Part shown: positions 25,216-33,805 of the stretch, in pieces | How positions within the stretch are numbered: the stretch's first letter is position 1 | Layout of the letters: each line of letters begins with the position of its first letter | Assembly (NCBI GenBank): GCA_947173495.1 | Contig: CAMWFQ010000029.1 | Location: 1-54,197 of the forward strand | Direction: 5' to 3' | Length of the DNA: 54,197 nucleotides | Source: an uncultured Lachnospiraceae bacterium | GTDB taxonomy: Bacteria > Bacillota > Clostridia > Lachnospirales > Lachnospiraceae | Made by a program: the position numbers and the translations under genes | The notes under the pieces: generated by a model | Seen by the model: only the letters and a program-made list of their open reading frames with translations | Told to the model about the DNA's origin: nothing | Database searches by the model: none

Positions 25216-26415
25216 GTGAACGGACAGATAGATGACGAAGATGCGATCAGAGAGCGGTACAGTCAGCGGATCGAAGAGATGCGCAGGAGCAAGGCAAAGC
25301 AGATGCAGTTCCGCGCGAATATAAAGAAATATGGTCCGCCGGCAGCAGCGGTATGTATTGTACTGATTCTGATACTGGTCAGGGTCACAGTTTTTCATAC
25401 AGCTTCAGGGAAGCAGAATATAACGGAAAAAACGCAGCAGGTTGAGAATGAAAGTGTAAGCAGTAAAAATGCGGGGAAAGAGGCGCAAAATATTAACCAG
25501 ATTGGTCAACAAATACCGGAAGAGGAGAATGACGCTTTACCGGTCCTCTCTCTTTTACCATCGCCTTCTTCAATTTCCGGGCCGAAGCGGCAGAAAGAAT
25601 ACAGGGCTGAGGCCGGAAACGATACGGATGTGATCGGGGATGAAGACTTTTTCAGTCAATACGGGATTTTTATTGATCTGAAAAAAGAGAAGGTTCTTGC
25701 GGGAAAGGGAGCGTTTGAGGTGATCAACCCGGCATCCATGACAAAGATTCTGACCGTTCTGGTAGCTGCTGAACATGTGGATGATCTGGATGATACTTTT
25801 ACCATCACCCTTGAAATTACGGATTATGGATATGTCAATGACTGCAGCAGCGCGGGATTTGAAAAAGATGAGACGGTCAGCATACGGGATCTGTTCTACG
25901 GAACGGTTCTGCCTTCCGGGGCCGATGCGGCAGTAGCGCTGGCAGTTTATGTGGCGGGAGATCAGGATGCTTTCGTGAAAATGATGAACGATAAAGCAAA
26001 AGAACTTGGGTTGTCCAAAACAGCGCACTTTACCAATTGTGTGGGAATCTATGATGAGGAGCATCACTGCAGTGTTTATGATATGGCCATGATTCTGGAG
26101 GCGGCTCTGGACAATGAGCTCTGCCGGGAAGTCCTTTCCACTAAGACCTATACCACCTCTCAGACAGAGCAGCACCCGGAGGGAATCATTCTCTCCAACT
26201 GGTTTCTGCGCAGGATAGAGGACAAGGACTGTGGAGGAGAGGTGATCAGCGGCAAGACAGGCTATGTTGTTCAGTCGGGGAATTGTGCGGCCAGTTATGG
26301 AGAGAGTAAAGACGGGGAGGGGTTTATCTGCGTGACCGCAGGAGCCAACAGCCCCTGGCGCTGTATCGCCGATCATGCGTTATTGTATAAGCGTTATCTG
26401 CCGGAAGCATCCTGA
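25216..26415 (+). CDS. D-alanyl-D-alanine carboxypeptidase (peptidase S11)
   Basis: 399 residues from GTG 25216, with AAAAAGGAG upstream. A membrane segment at about 40-58 follows a basic cytoplasmic tail. The penicillin-binding domain has S-x-x-K as NPASMTKILT, LPSGADAAVAL at the S-x-N position (Ala in place of Asn), and KTG as ISGKTGYV. It trims the terminal D-Ala from peptidoglycan stem peptides outside the membrane. Between the membrane segment and domain is a low-complexity Q/E/N linker. It ends 20 bases before rarA. Confidence 0.88.
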   Translation: MNGQIDDEDAIRERYSQRIEEMRRSKAKQMQFRANIKKYGPPAAAVCIVLILILVRVTVFHTASGKQNITEKTQQVENESVSSKNAGKEAQNINQIGQQIPEEENDALPVLSLLPSPSSISGPKRQKEYRAEAGNDTDVIGDEDFFSQYGIFIDLKKEKVLAGKGAFEVINPASMTKILTVLVAAEHVDDLDDTFTITLEITDYGYVNDCSSAGFEKDETVSIRDLFYGTVLPSGADAAVALAVYVAGDQDAFVKMMNDKAKELGLSKTAHFTNCVGIYDEEHHCSVYDMAMILEAALDNELCREVLSTKTYTTSQTEQHPEGIILSNWFLRRIEDKDCGGEVISGKTGYVVQSGNCAASYGESKDGEGFICVTAGANSPWRCIADHALLYKRYLPEAS

Positions 26416-26435
26416 TCCGGCTTTTGGAGGAAAGA

Positions 26436-27770
26436 ATGGATTTATTTGAATATATGAGAGCTTCCAGCCTGGAGAAGGAATCTCCTCTGGCGGCAAGGCT
26501 GCGGCCTGTCACACTGGATGAAGTGGCGGGGCAGCAGCATATTATCGGAAAGGATAAGCTGCTGTACCGTGCAATCAGGGCGGACAAGCTCAGCTCCCTT
26601 ATTTTTTACGGCCCTCCGGGCACCGGGAAGACCACGCTTGCCCGGGTGATCGCCAATACCACAAGCGCGGAGTTCACCCAGATTAACGCTACTGTGGCGG
26701 GCAAAAAGGACATGGAAGAAGTGGTGAAGAAGGCCGGAGATACGCTGGGGATGTATGGGAAGCGGACGATTCTGTTTATTGACGAGATCCATCGCTTCAA
26801 TAAGGGGCAGCAGGACTATCTGCTTCCTTTTGTGGAAGACGGAACCATTATTCTGATAGGCGCAACCACGGAAAATCCTTATTTTGAGGTAAATGGCGCG
26901 CTTTTGTCCCGTTCCGTTATTTTTGAGTTAAAACCCCTCGAGAAGGCGGATATTAGAAAGCTCCTGGACCGGGCGGTAAATGACAGAGATAAGGGAATGG
27001 GGGCTTATGATGCCGTTCTGGAGGAGGAGGCCGGGGAGTTCCTGGCAGATATGGCGGAAGGAGACGCCAGGCAGGCGTTAAATGCCATTGAACTTGGCAT
27101 CATGACCACGGACAGATCGGCCGATGGGAAAATACATATCACGCTGGAAGTGGCAAAGGAGTGCATTCAGAAGCGCAGCGTGCGTTATGACAAGTCGGGA
27201 GACAATCATTACGATACGGTATCGGCCTTTATCAAAAGTATGCGGGGGTCGGATCCGGATGCGGCGGTGTATTATCTGGCGCGTATGCTCTATGCGGGAG
27301 AAAGCGTTACGTTTATCGCAAGAAGGATCATGATCTGCGCCGCGGAGGATGTGGGGCTTGCCGATCCTCAGGCACTGTCCGTTGCAGTGAGCGCATCTCT
27401 GGCTGCAGAGCGGGTGGGGATGCCGGAGGCGCAGATCATTCTTTCCGAGGCAGCGTTGTATGTAGCCTGTGCGCCCAAAAGCAATGCCTGTGTGGCGGCC
27501 ATAGGAGAAGCGTCAAAGGCGGTGGAGGAGACAGGAAATCTGAAGATTCCTGTTCATCTGCAGGATGCACATTACAAAGGAGCGGCGAAGCTGGGAAGAG
27601 GAAAGGGATATCTGTATGCCCATGATTATCCCGACCACTATGTGGAACAGCAATATCTTCCTTATGAGCTGAGCGGGAGAGAGTTTTACAGCCCTTCCGG
27701 CTGCGGATATGAGGTGAAGATAAAGGAGCACATGAATCGCATCAAAGCAAAAGGAAATAAAAAAGCATGA
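26436..27770 (+). CDS. rarA: Replication-associated recombination protein A (RarA/MgsA)
   Basis: 444 residues from ATG 26436, with GGAGG at 26426-26430; a TTG at 26424 is less likely. AAA+ Walker A GPPGTGKT at 59-66, Walker B ILFIDEIHRFNKGQQD, and IGATTENPYFEVN sensor 1. The C-terminal half (QRSVRYDKSGDNHYD, then FIKSMRGSDPDAA and the tetramerisation region) is typical. Acts at stalled replication forks. The stop overlaps the next gene by 4 bases. Confidence 0.95.
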   Translation: MDLFEYMRASSLEKESPLAARLRPVTLDEVAGQQHIIGKDKLLYRAIRADKLSSLIFYGPPGTGKTTLARVIANTTSAEFTQINATVAGKKDMEEVVKKAGDTLGMYGKRTILFIDEIHRFNKGQQDYLLPFVEDGTIILIGATTENPYFEVNGALLSRSVIFELKPLEKADIRKLLDRAVNDRDKGMGAYDAVLEEEAGEFLADMAEGDARQALNAIELGIMTTDRSADGKIHITLEVAKECIQKRSVRYDKSGDNHYDTVSAFIKSMRGSDPDAAVYYLARMLYAGESVTFIARRIMICAAEDVGLADPQALSVAVSASLAAERVGMPEAQIILSEAALYVACAPKSNACVAAIGEASKAVEETGNLKIPVHLQDAHYKGAAKLGRGKGYLYAHDYPDHYVEQQYLPYELSGREFYSPSGCGYEVKIKEHMNRIKAKGNKKA

Positions 27771-29647
27771 GTGTTGAAACTGAAAAGAACAGAAAGCCGG
27801 CAGGAAAGAAGAAACGCAGAAGACATGCGCCCGGGAAAAAAGACAGGGACCGCATGAAAAAGCTCACCCGGGGCCTTCTGATCCTGCTGGGAGCTGTCCT
27901 GATTGCCGCTGTTGCGGCGGTGGCAGTCCTTCTTCTCACCAGGAAGAAGGAAGATAACGAGTCTGTCAAGGTGCCGCTTCCGGAGATCATGGAGGAGATA
28001 CAGCCTGAAACCGAAGAGACAAAGGGGCTGGGAAGTTCCGTGCTGAATCATATTATCACGGCTGGCAGTGCAGTGTGGGATTCTTTTGGAAAACGGCCGG
28101 ACAGTTATGACCTGACGGAGACGGAAGCGGCGGACTTTGCCGATATCACCCAGTGTATCATAGATCCGGATACAAAAAGGATCTCGATAACCGCGCAGGG
28201 GGACGGAGTTCCCAAAAGTGATGACAAATATTATTATCTTTTTGCTCTGAATACCTTTGAGGACAGTATTGGAGAGGACAGCGACTATCTGGCAAAGGAT
28301 TACAAGGATAACAGCGTGACGTTTTCTGCCGCACTGAATTATAATCAGGCGGGAAGCCGGCTTTTTAAAAAGTTTGCTGTGGCGGTCAAAAAAGATGGGA
28401 AGTATGTGCAGGTGGCGACGCCCAGCTATCTGACCAATCCGGAAGCCATTGCCAAATATTCCTCCGTATTCCAGCAGCCCGGCTCCAAAAAGGGACTTCT
28501 GGTGGATCCCAACAGAATGCGGGGCGGCGAACTGGACGACCTGGGCGTTAAGCAGGCGGCCTATAACATTCCGGTGGCCAGGCTTTTGGGGCCGACCACC
28601 AGCGCGGCTTATCCCACCATCAATTATACGTACAACGGCAGGACCTATGCGCTGAACGGACAGGTGGTAGCGGAATATGATCTGGTATTCGGCACGCTGA
28701 CGGCCAAGGGGATCACGACTACGGCCATTATTCTCAATAATTATTCAGGCGCCTATCAGCAGCTGATCCATCCGAAAGCCCGCAGCGGCAGTACGGCTCC
28801 GTATTACATGTTCAATGGTGCGGAGGAATCGGGAGTGGAATATATGGCGGCCATTGCTTCTTTTCTCGCGGACCGCTATTCCGGAAACAGCCACGGAAGG
28901 ATTTCCAACTGGGTTATTGCCAATGAGATCAATGCCCGCAAGGAATGGAATTATATGGCGCATACTGACATAGAGACTTATGTGGAGGAATATGCCAGAG
29001 CCTTCCGGGTATTTTATACGGCGATTAAAAGTGTGAGCAGCAGTGCCAGAGTCTATATTTCCATTGACCAGCAGTGGGACAGAAACATCAAGAATAATAC
29101 GAATTATGATGGAAGAGATATTCTGGATGTGTTTAACCGGAACATAACCTCCAAGGGAAACATTGACTGGGGTGTTGCACAGCATCCCTATAACGTGCCG
29201 CTTACGGAGGCGCGGACCTGGAAGGCTTCCAAATATGTGGAGCATAATGCCGGAACGTCCATGATCACTATGGCCAATATTGAGGTACTGGTCAATTACA
29301 TGCGGCAGGCCCATTTCCTGAATCCTTCAGGCGAGGTGCGCAGTATCCTGCTCAGCGAACAGGGATATACATCCAGCGCCGGCCAGGCAAATCAGGCGGC
29401 GGCCTTTGCCTATGCCTATTATAAGGTGGAGGCGTACAGCGATATTGATGGATTTTTGCTGAACCGACAGACCGACGCGGGGGAAGAGGTGGCCCAGGGC
29501 CTGGCCTTCGGTTTGAACGATGGAGGCGGAAATCACAAACAGATCTATAATGTATTTAAATACATTGATACGCCGGAGCATGCGCAGTACACGGATTTTG
29601 CAAAAGATATCATTGGGATTTCCAGCTGGAATGAGATCATACGATAA
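27767..29647 (+). CDS. DUF5722 protein, putative membrane-anchored glycosidase
   Basis: 626 residues. A basic tail (1-32) and one membrane segment (about 34-57) place the rest outside the cell. The core from about 250 onward has the layout of a TIM-barrel hydrolase: NWVIANEINA with Glu387 as likely acid/base and LLSEQGYTS with Glu531 as likely nucleophile, as in clan GH-A. I recognise it as DUF5722; the substrate is unknown. A preceding beta-rich region (about 120-220) may be a carbohydrate-binding part. Coupled to rarA by a 4-base overlap, although no functional link is obvious. Confidence 0.75.
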   Translation: MSVETEKNRKPAGKKKRRRHAPGKKDRDRMKKLTRGLLILLGAVLIAAVAAVAVLLLTRKKEDNESVKVPLPEIMEEIQPETEETKGLGSSVLNHIITAGSAVWDSFGKRPDSYDLTETEAADFADITQCIIDPDTKRISITAQGDGVPKSDDKYYYLFALNTFEDSIGEDSDYLAKDYKDNSVTFSAALNYNQAGSRLFKKFAVAVKKDGKYVQVATPSYLTNPEAIAKYSSVFQQPGSKKGLLVDPNRMRGGELDDLGVKQAAYNIPVARLLGPTTSAAYPTINYTYNGRTYALNGQVVAEYDLVFGTLTAKGITTTAIILNNYSGAYQQLIHPKARSGSTAPYYMFNGAEESGVEYMAAIASFLADRYSGNSHGRISNWVIANEINARKEWNYMAHTDIETYVEEYARAFRVFYTAIKSVSSSARVYISIDQQWDRNIKNNTNYDGRDILDVFNRNITSKGNIDWGVAQHPYNVPLTEARTWKASKYVEHNAGTSMITMANIEVLVNYMRQAHFLNPSGEVRSILLSEQGYTSSAGQANQAAAFAYAYYKVEAYSDIDGFLLNRQTDAGEEVAQGLAFGLNDGGGNHKQIYNVFKYIDTPEHAQYTDFAKDIIGISSWNEIIR

Positions 29648-29714
29648 AGAGAAATTAGAGGATCGCACTGCGGCGGAAAGGGATCATATCGCTGAAGCGA
29701 TCCGCCGCAGGCGG

Positions 29715-29778
29715 AGAATCCTGCAGAGCAGGATTCTTATTCATGACAATAGAATCCTCGCAAAGCGTGGATTCTATT
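29715..29778. terminator. Two stem-loops between convergent genes
   Basis: AGAATCCTGC (29715-29724) pairs with GCAGGATTCT (29728-29737), and AATAGAATCC (29748-29757) with GGATTCTATT (29769-29778). The second begins 3 bases past the stop of the DUF4364 gene on the minus strand and the first follows the DUF5722 gene, so each probably ends one of the two convergent transcripts. Confidence 0.6.
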
Positions 29779-29780
29779 GG

Positions 29781-30296
29781 TTAAAAAAGCTGTTCAATCA
29801 GATATTGATAGATTTCCTGATTTTTTTCCATCCAGTGATCACAGATAGAAGCGGCAGTCTCTTCAAGGGGAACGGATATTTTCAGATCTACCAGCGTGAT
29901 ATTTTTCTCCTTTGCAATAAGATGCGCCTCATATTCGCCGGAAGACGCCTTGCTGTAATCCGCCAGGACAGAATTTTCATTGCGCAGCTCAAAGCCCTTT
30001 TCACGGAGAAAACGGTCGATGTCGGTACGGATATCATGATTGATGTCGCCCTTGAAAAAATCAAGTGTCCTGCGTCCTTCCTCGGTGATGCTTAAGTGGG
30101 AGCGGTTCCGGACAGACTGAGAGACGACGAGCCCATCCTCGATCATTTCGCCAATGGCCTGCTGGACATTGAGAAAATTGGTGGTGTACTCTCTGCCCAG
30201 AAGGAAATCGTTGATCTGGATCCGGGTCAGGGGAAAATCCACGCCGTTCAGCATATAGAGAATGATCAGTTTGTACAAAGTCAGAAGTTCATGCAT
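29781..30296 (-). CDS. DUF4364 family protein (winged-helix-like)
   Basis: 171 residues, MHELLTLYKLIILYMLNGVD onward. Recognised as DUF4364, a family of Clostridia. The first ~90 residues have a winged-helix pattern (LTRIQINDFLLG, then VQQAIGEMIEDGLV and THE-like turn ITEEGRRTLDFF), so it may be a transcription regulator. No operon partner: 36 bases separate it from the radical SAM gene upstream on the same strand, which may be co-transcribed. Confidence 0.85.
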   Translation of the reverse strand: MHELLTLYKLIILYMLNGVDFPLTRIQINDFLLGREYTTNFLNVQQAIGEMIEDGLVVSQSVRNRSHLSITEEGRRTLDFFKGDINHDIRTDIDRFLREKGFELRNENSVLADYSKASSGEYEAHLIAKEKNITLVDLKISVPLEETAASICDHWMEKNQEIYQYLIEQLF

Positions 30297-30332
30297 AGTA
30301 AGTTACCTTTCAAAAAGTCATCTTTCCCAAAG

Positions 30333-31313
30333 TCAGCCATGATAAAGCATGCCCTGCCATGTTTGCTTTTCGGCCATTTGTCTGTGCAGTGTGTTGAGCA
30401 CCCTCTTTTTGTCAGTACTCCAGGAAGGCGCAAGCAGCAGAGATCTTGGGGCATCCCCTGTGAGACGGTGCACGACGAGGTCGGGACGCAGAAGTTCTAA
30501 AGAAGCGATCACCGTGTCAAGATACGATTCCATTGTGGAAAAGGAGCCGGCAGCGGCAGGATCTCTTTCCCAGAGACGGCCCAGATCAGTTCCTTTCAGA
30601 ATATACAGAAGCTGCAGTTTAATGCCCTGGATTGGCTGACGATTTAAATAGCGTACAGTGGCAAGCATATCCTCCCGGGACTCTCCGGGGAGACCTAAGA
30701 TGACGTGGACGATTACCGGAATGTCCGCCTGAGAGAGCCTTTTTACACGTTCCTCAAAGCAGGAGAGAGGATAGCCCCTCCGGATGAAGTCCGCGCTGGA
30801 CTCATGAATCGTCTGAAGTCCCAGCTCTATCCAGATAAATTTGGAAGGATATTCTTTTTTCAGCCGTATCAGAAGCTCTACAACAGGCTCCGGCAGGGCG
30901 TCCGGTCTTGTGGCTATGGAGATTCCTGCAGCGGAAGGCTGGGAAAGAGCAAGCCGAAAGAGCGTATCCAGATAAGAAACAGGCCCGTAAGTGTTGGTAT
31001 AGGCCTGAAAATATACAATAAACATCTGCCCTGTTCCTTTAAAGGAAAGGGCAGAAAGACTTTTCCGATAGGCAGTTTCAAAGGAATCCGGACTGAGCTT
31101 TCCGGCCTCATCGAGAACGGAATATGCAAAATCGCCGCTCCCTCCCGCACTGCAGAAAATACATCCTCTCCGCCCCAGAGTGCCATCTCTGTTGGGGCAG
31201 GAAAGGCCTGCGTTTAAGGATGCCTTGTACAGCTTCTGACCGAAGGTGTTTCTGCAGTAGGCGTTCAGAGAGTAATACGGTTTCCCATACCAGTCTGTAA
31301 AGTCAGGATTCAT
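30333..31313 (-). CDS. TIGR01212 family radical SAM protein (YhcC-like)
   Basis: 326 residues. The iron-sulfur cluster motif is CPNRDGTLGRRGCIFC with Cys39, Cys51 and Cys54, the long-spaced arrangement of this family. GLPGESREDML and IKLQLLYILKGT further on are also typical. The reaction is not known with certainty; relatives are linked to tRNA or cofactor modification. It overlaps the malic enzyme gene by 4 bases and follows it in one operon. Confidence 0.9.
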   Translation of the reverse strand: MNPDFTDWYGKPYYSLNAYCRNTFGQKLYKASLNAGLSCPNRDGTLGRRGCIFCSAGGSGDFAYSVLDEAGKLSPDSFETAYRKSLSALSFKGTGQMFIVYFQAYTNTYGPVSYLDTLFRLALSQPSAAGISIATRPDALPEPVVELLIRLKKEYPSKFIWIELGLQTIHESSADFIRRGYPLSCFEERVKRLSQADIPVIVHVILGLPGESREDMLATVRYLNRQPIQGIKLQLLYILKGTDLGRLWERDPAAAGSFSTMESYLDTVIASLELLRPDLVVHRLTGDAPRSLLLAPSWSTDKKRVLNTLHRQMAEKQTWQGMLYHG

Positions 31314-32467
31314 CGTTTGATGTGGGATTTCACAGCCTCGGCTACGATGGCTGCCACATTGGGATTAAAAGCCTCGGGCATGATATTCTCTTCGTTTAAT
31401 TCATCGTCCGGAACCAGGCTGGCAATGGCCTCTGCAGCTGCCAGCTTCATTTCCTCTGTGATCTGGGGAGCACGTCCCTCCAGCGCACCCTTGAAAATGC
31501 CGGGAAAAGCAACCACATTGTTGATCTGGTTGGGAAAATCGCTCCGGCCGGTTCCGATAATCCTTGCGCCGCCGGCCTTGGCATCCTCAGGCATAATCTC
31601 AGGAACAGGATTGGACAGAGCAAAAATAATAGCGTCTCTGTTCATGGAAGCCACCATTTCAGTGGTAACGGTGTTGGGGGCGGAAACGCCTACAAAGATA
31701 TCCGCACCCTTCAGGGCGTCCTTCAGGGTTCCGGTTACATTGTCCGGATTGGTGATTTCCGCCATCTGCTGTTTCACCGGATTGAGCTTGCGGGAATCAT
31801 TGGAGGATATAATCCCCACGCTGTCGCACAGAAGAATGTTGGTAAAACCGTAAGAGAGAAGCAGTTTGGCGATGGCAACGCCCGCGCTTCCGGCGCCGTT
31901 GATGACGACCTTGCATTCTTCTTTCTTTTTGCCCACGATTTTAAGGGCATTGATAGAAGCGGACAGAACGACGATAGCGGTACCGTGCTGATCGTCGTGA
32001 AATACAGGGATGTCCAGGGTCTGTTTCAGGCGCTCTTCGATCTCAAAACAGCGGGGAGCGCTGATATCTTCCAGATTAATTCCGCCAAAGCCCGGGGCAA
32101 GATAGGTGACGGCTTTGATGATTTCTTCCGTATCCTGAGTGGCAAGGCAGATGGGGACGGCATTTACGCCTCCGAATTCCTTAAAGAGAACCGCTTTGCC
32201 TTCCATGACGGGCATTGCGGCGTGAGGACCGATGTTTCCCAGACCAAGGACGGCGCTTCCATCGGACACAACAGCGATGGTGTTGGCTTTCATGGTATAT
32301 TTATAAGCGGCATCTTTGTCCTCGGCGATCACCCGGCAGGGCTCGGCGACGCCCGGTGTGTAGGCAAGAGACAGATCTTCTCTGGACTTGACAGGAGATT
32401 TGGATACGGTTTCCAGCTTCCCGTTCCACTGTTCATGGAGCATTAATGCTTTTTCGTTGGTAGTCAT
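31310..32467 (-). CDS. NAD(P)-dependent malic enzyme
   Basis: 385 residues, the short bacterial form. Decarboxylates malate to pyruvate in the cytoplasm. Tyr36 lies in LAYTPGVAEPC, the general-base region in YKYTMKANTIAVVSDG, a metal site in FHDDQHGTAIV, and the dinucleotide loop in INGAGSAGVAIAKLL. First gene of a two-gene unit with the radical SAM gene; its promoter lies at 32507-32535. Confidence 0.93.
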   Translation of the reverse strand: MTTNEKALMLHEQWNGKLETVSKSPVKSREDLSLAYTPGVAEPCRVIAEDKDAAYKYTMKANTIAVVSDGSAVLGLGNIGPHAAMPVMEGKAVLFKEFGGVNAVPICLATQDTEEIIKAVTYLAPGFGGINLEDISAPRCFEIEERLKQTLDIPVFHDDQHGTAIVVLSASINALKIVGKKKEECKVVINGAGSAGVAIAKLLLSYGFTNILLCDSVGIISSNDSRKLNPVKQQMAEITNPDNVTGTLKDALKGADIFVGVSAPNTVTTEMVASMNRDAIIFALSNPVPEIMPEDAKAGGARIIGTGRSDFPNQINNVVAFPGIFKGALEGRAPQITEEMKLAAAEAIASLVPDDELNEENIMPEAFNPNVAAIVAEAVKSHIKR

Positions 32468-32506
32468 GATGATAACCTCGCTTTTTTAAGTATTTGTCTT
32501 ATTCTT

Positions 32507-32535
32507 ATCATATAATATTTCGCTACTGTGTGCAA
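32507..32535 (-). promoter_or_regulatory. Promoter of the malic enzyme gene
   Basis: Read on the minus strand: TTGCAC (32535-32530), 17 bases, TATGAT (32512-32507). Confidence 0.55.
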
Positions 32536-32554
32536 GGTGAAACGAGAATAAGTC

Positions 32555-32583
32555 TTTACATGTGTGGAATCATATGTTATTAT
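32555..32583 (+). promoter_or_regulatory. Promoter of the DegV gene
   Basis: TTTACA (32555-32560), 17 bases, TATTAT (32578-32583), 39 bases before ATG 32623. Confidence 0.6.
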
Positions 32584-32622
32584 AAGTAGTAATGAAAACC
32601 ATGTGAAGAGTTGGAGGATGTT

Positions 32623-33459
32623 ATGAATTATAAGATAGTAGCGGACAGTTGTTGTGAATTCCCGGCGGAATATGACAGGAATGCCGGATATGAGAGAGTT
32701 GCTCTGCGTCTGGAGGTGGAGGATCAGATATTCATAGACGACGATACGTTTGACCAGGCGAAATTTTTGAAGGCTGTGGCAGCCTCAGCTCAGTGTCCGA
32801 AATCCTCCTGTCCATCGCCGGAGGCTTTTATGGAGGCATATCGGACGGAAGCGGAGAATGTGTTCGTATTTACGCTGTCTTCAAAGCTCAGCGGAAGTTA
32901 TAACAGCGCCGTACTTGGGAAGAAACTTTATCATGAAAAATATGGAGACAAGAATATTTTCGTATGTGATTCGGAATCCGCGAGCTGTGGAGAAACGCAG
33001 CTTGCTCTTAAGGCCGCTGAATGGAGCGGGGAAGGGTGTTCTTTTGAGGAGATATGCCGTCGGCTGACCGATTACCGGGACAGAATGAATACTTATTTTG
33101 TGTTGGACAACCTTGAAACATTAAGAAAGAACGGACGTCTTACCGGGATCAAAGCTCTGGTCGCCACCACGCTGAACATTAAGCCTGTGATGGGGGCGGA
33201 TCGTGGAGAAATTGTTCAGATCGGGCAGGCCATTGGAACCCGTAAAGCTCTGGCGAAGATGGCTGAAGCAGTTGCCCGGGAGGCATCCTGCCCGGAGGAA
33301 AAGCTTCTTGCCATCACGCACTGTAATTGTCCCGACAGGGCGGAGCTGATGAAGGAGATGATTCTGTCCAGAATAAAGGTAAGAGATGTGCTGATTATGG
33401 ACACCAGAGGCGTCAGCAGTATGTATGCCAATGACGGAGGTGTGATCGTTACACTGTGA
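32623..33459 (+). CDS. DegV family fatty-acid-binding protein
   Basis: 278 residues from ATG 32623 with GGAGG at 32613-32617. MNYKIVADSCCEF, SCPSPEAFMEAY, TLSSKLSGSYNSA and ETLRKNGRLTG are DegV signatures. DegV proteins bind a fatty acid and, as FakB, present it to the kinase FakA for incorporation into phospholipid. No FakA gene is nearby. A strong terminator for this transcript lies inside the opposing DUF1294 gene at 33666-33700. Confidence 0.92.
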   Translation: MNYKIVADSCCEFPAEYDRNAGYERVALRLEVEDQIFIDDDTFDQAKFLKAVAASAQCPKSSCPSPEAFMEAYRTEAENVFVFTLSSKLSGSYNSAVLGKKLYHEKYGDKNIFVCDSESASCGETQLALKAAEWSGEGCSFEEICRRLTDYRDRMNTYFVLDNLETLRKNGRLTGIKALVATTLNIKPVMGADRGEIVQIGQAIGTRKALAKMAEAVAREASCPEEKLLAITHCNCPDRAELMKEMILSRIKVRDVLIMDTRGVSSMYANDGGVIVTL

Positions 33460-33492
33460 AAAGAGGGCTGCTTCATGGATTTTGTCCCGAAA

Positions 33493-33786
33493 TCAGAGAA
33501 AGGAAATATCCACAGGCAGATTCATAAAGGCCGCAAGAAGGGCGATCTGCAGGATCAGGATCAAAGGCATTCCAAACCGGAAGCTTAAGTGTCTGGTTTT
33601 GTGACGAAACAGGTACATTCCCATGATGGAGCCGATGCTTCCGCCGATAGCCGCAACAATAAAAAGGGTTGCTTCCGGAATCCGGAAGGCCCTTTTTTTT
33701 GCTTTGTATTTGTCAATGCCCATAAGAGCAAGGGCAAGGAGATTGATTACGGAAAAATAAGTGGTTAAAAGCGTGATCACATCCAT
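33493..33786 (-). CDS. DUF1294 membrane protein
   Basis: 97 residues, MDVITLLTTYFSVINLLALA then MGIDKYKAKKRAFRIPE and GGSIGSIMGMYLFRHKTRH, matching DUF1294. Three hydrophobic segments (about 5-22, 42-60 and 73-90). Function unknown. It is followed on its own strand by the DegV gene in opposite orientation and lies 19 bases after the argG stop. Confidence 0.9.
   Translation of the reverse strand: MDVITLLTTYFSVINLLALALMGIDKYKAKKRAFRIPEATLFIVAAIGGSIGSIMGMYLFRHKTRHLSFRFGMPLILILQIALLAAFMNLPVDISFL
33666..33700 (+). terminator. Plus-strand terminator embedded in DUF1294
   Basis: GGGTTGCTTCCGGA (33666-33679) pairs with TCCGGAAGGCCC (33681-33692) apart from the loop and a small bulge, followed by eight T (33693-33700). 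It faces the direction of degV transcription but lies within the DUF1294 coding region on the other strand. Confidence 0.65.
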
Positions 33787-33805
33787 AAACGAGTCACTCT
33801 CCCGG

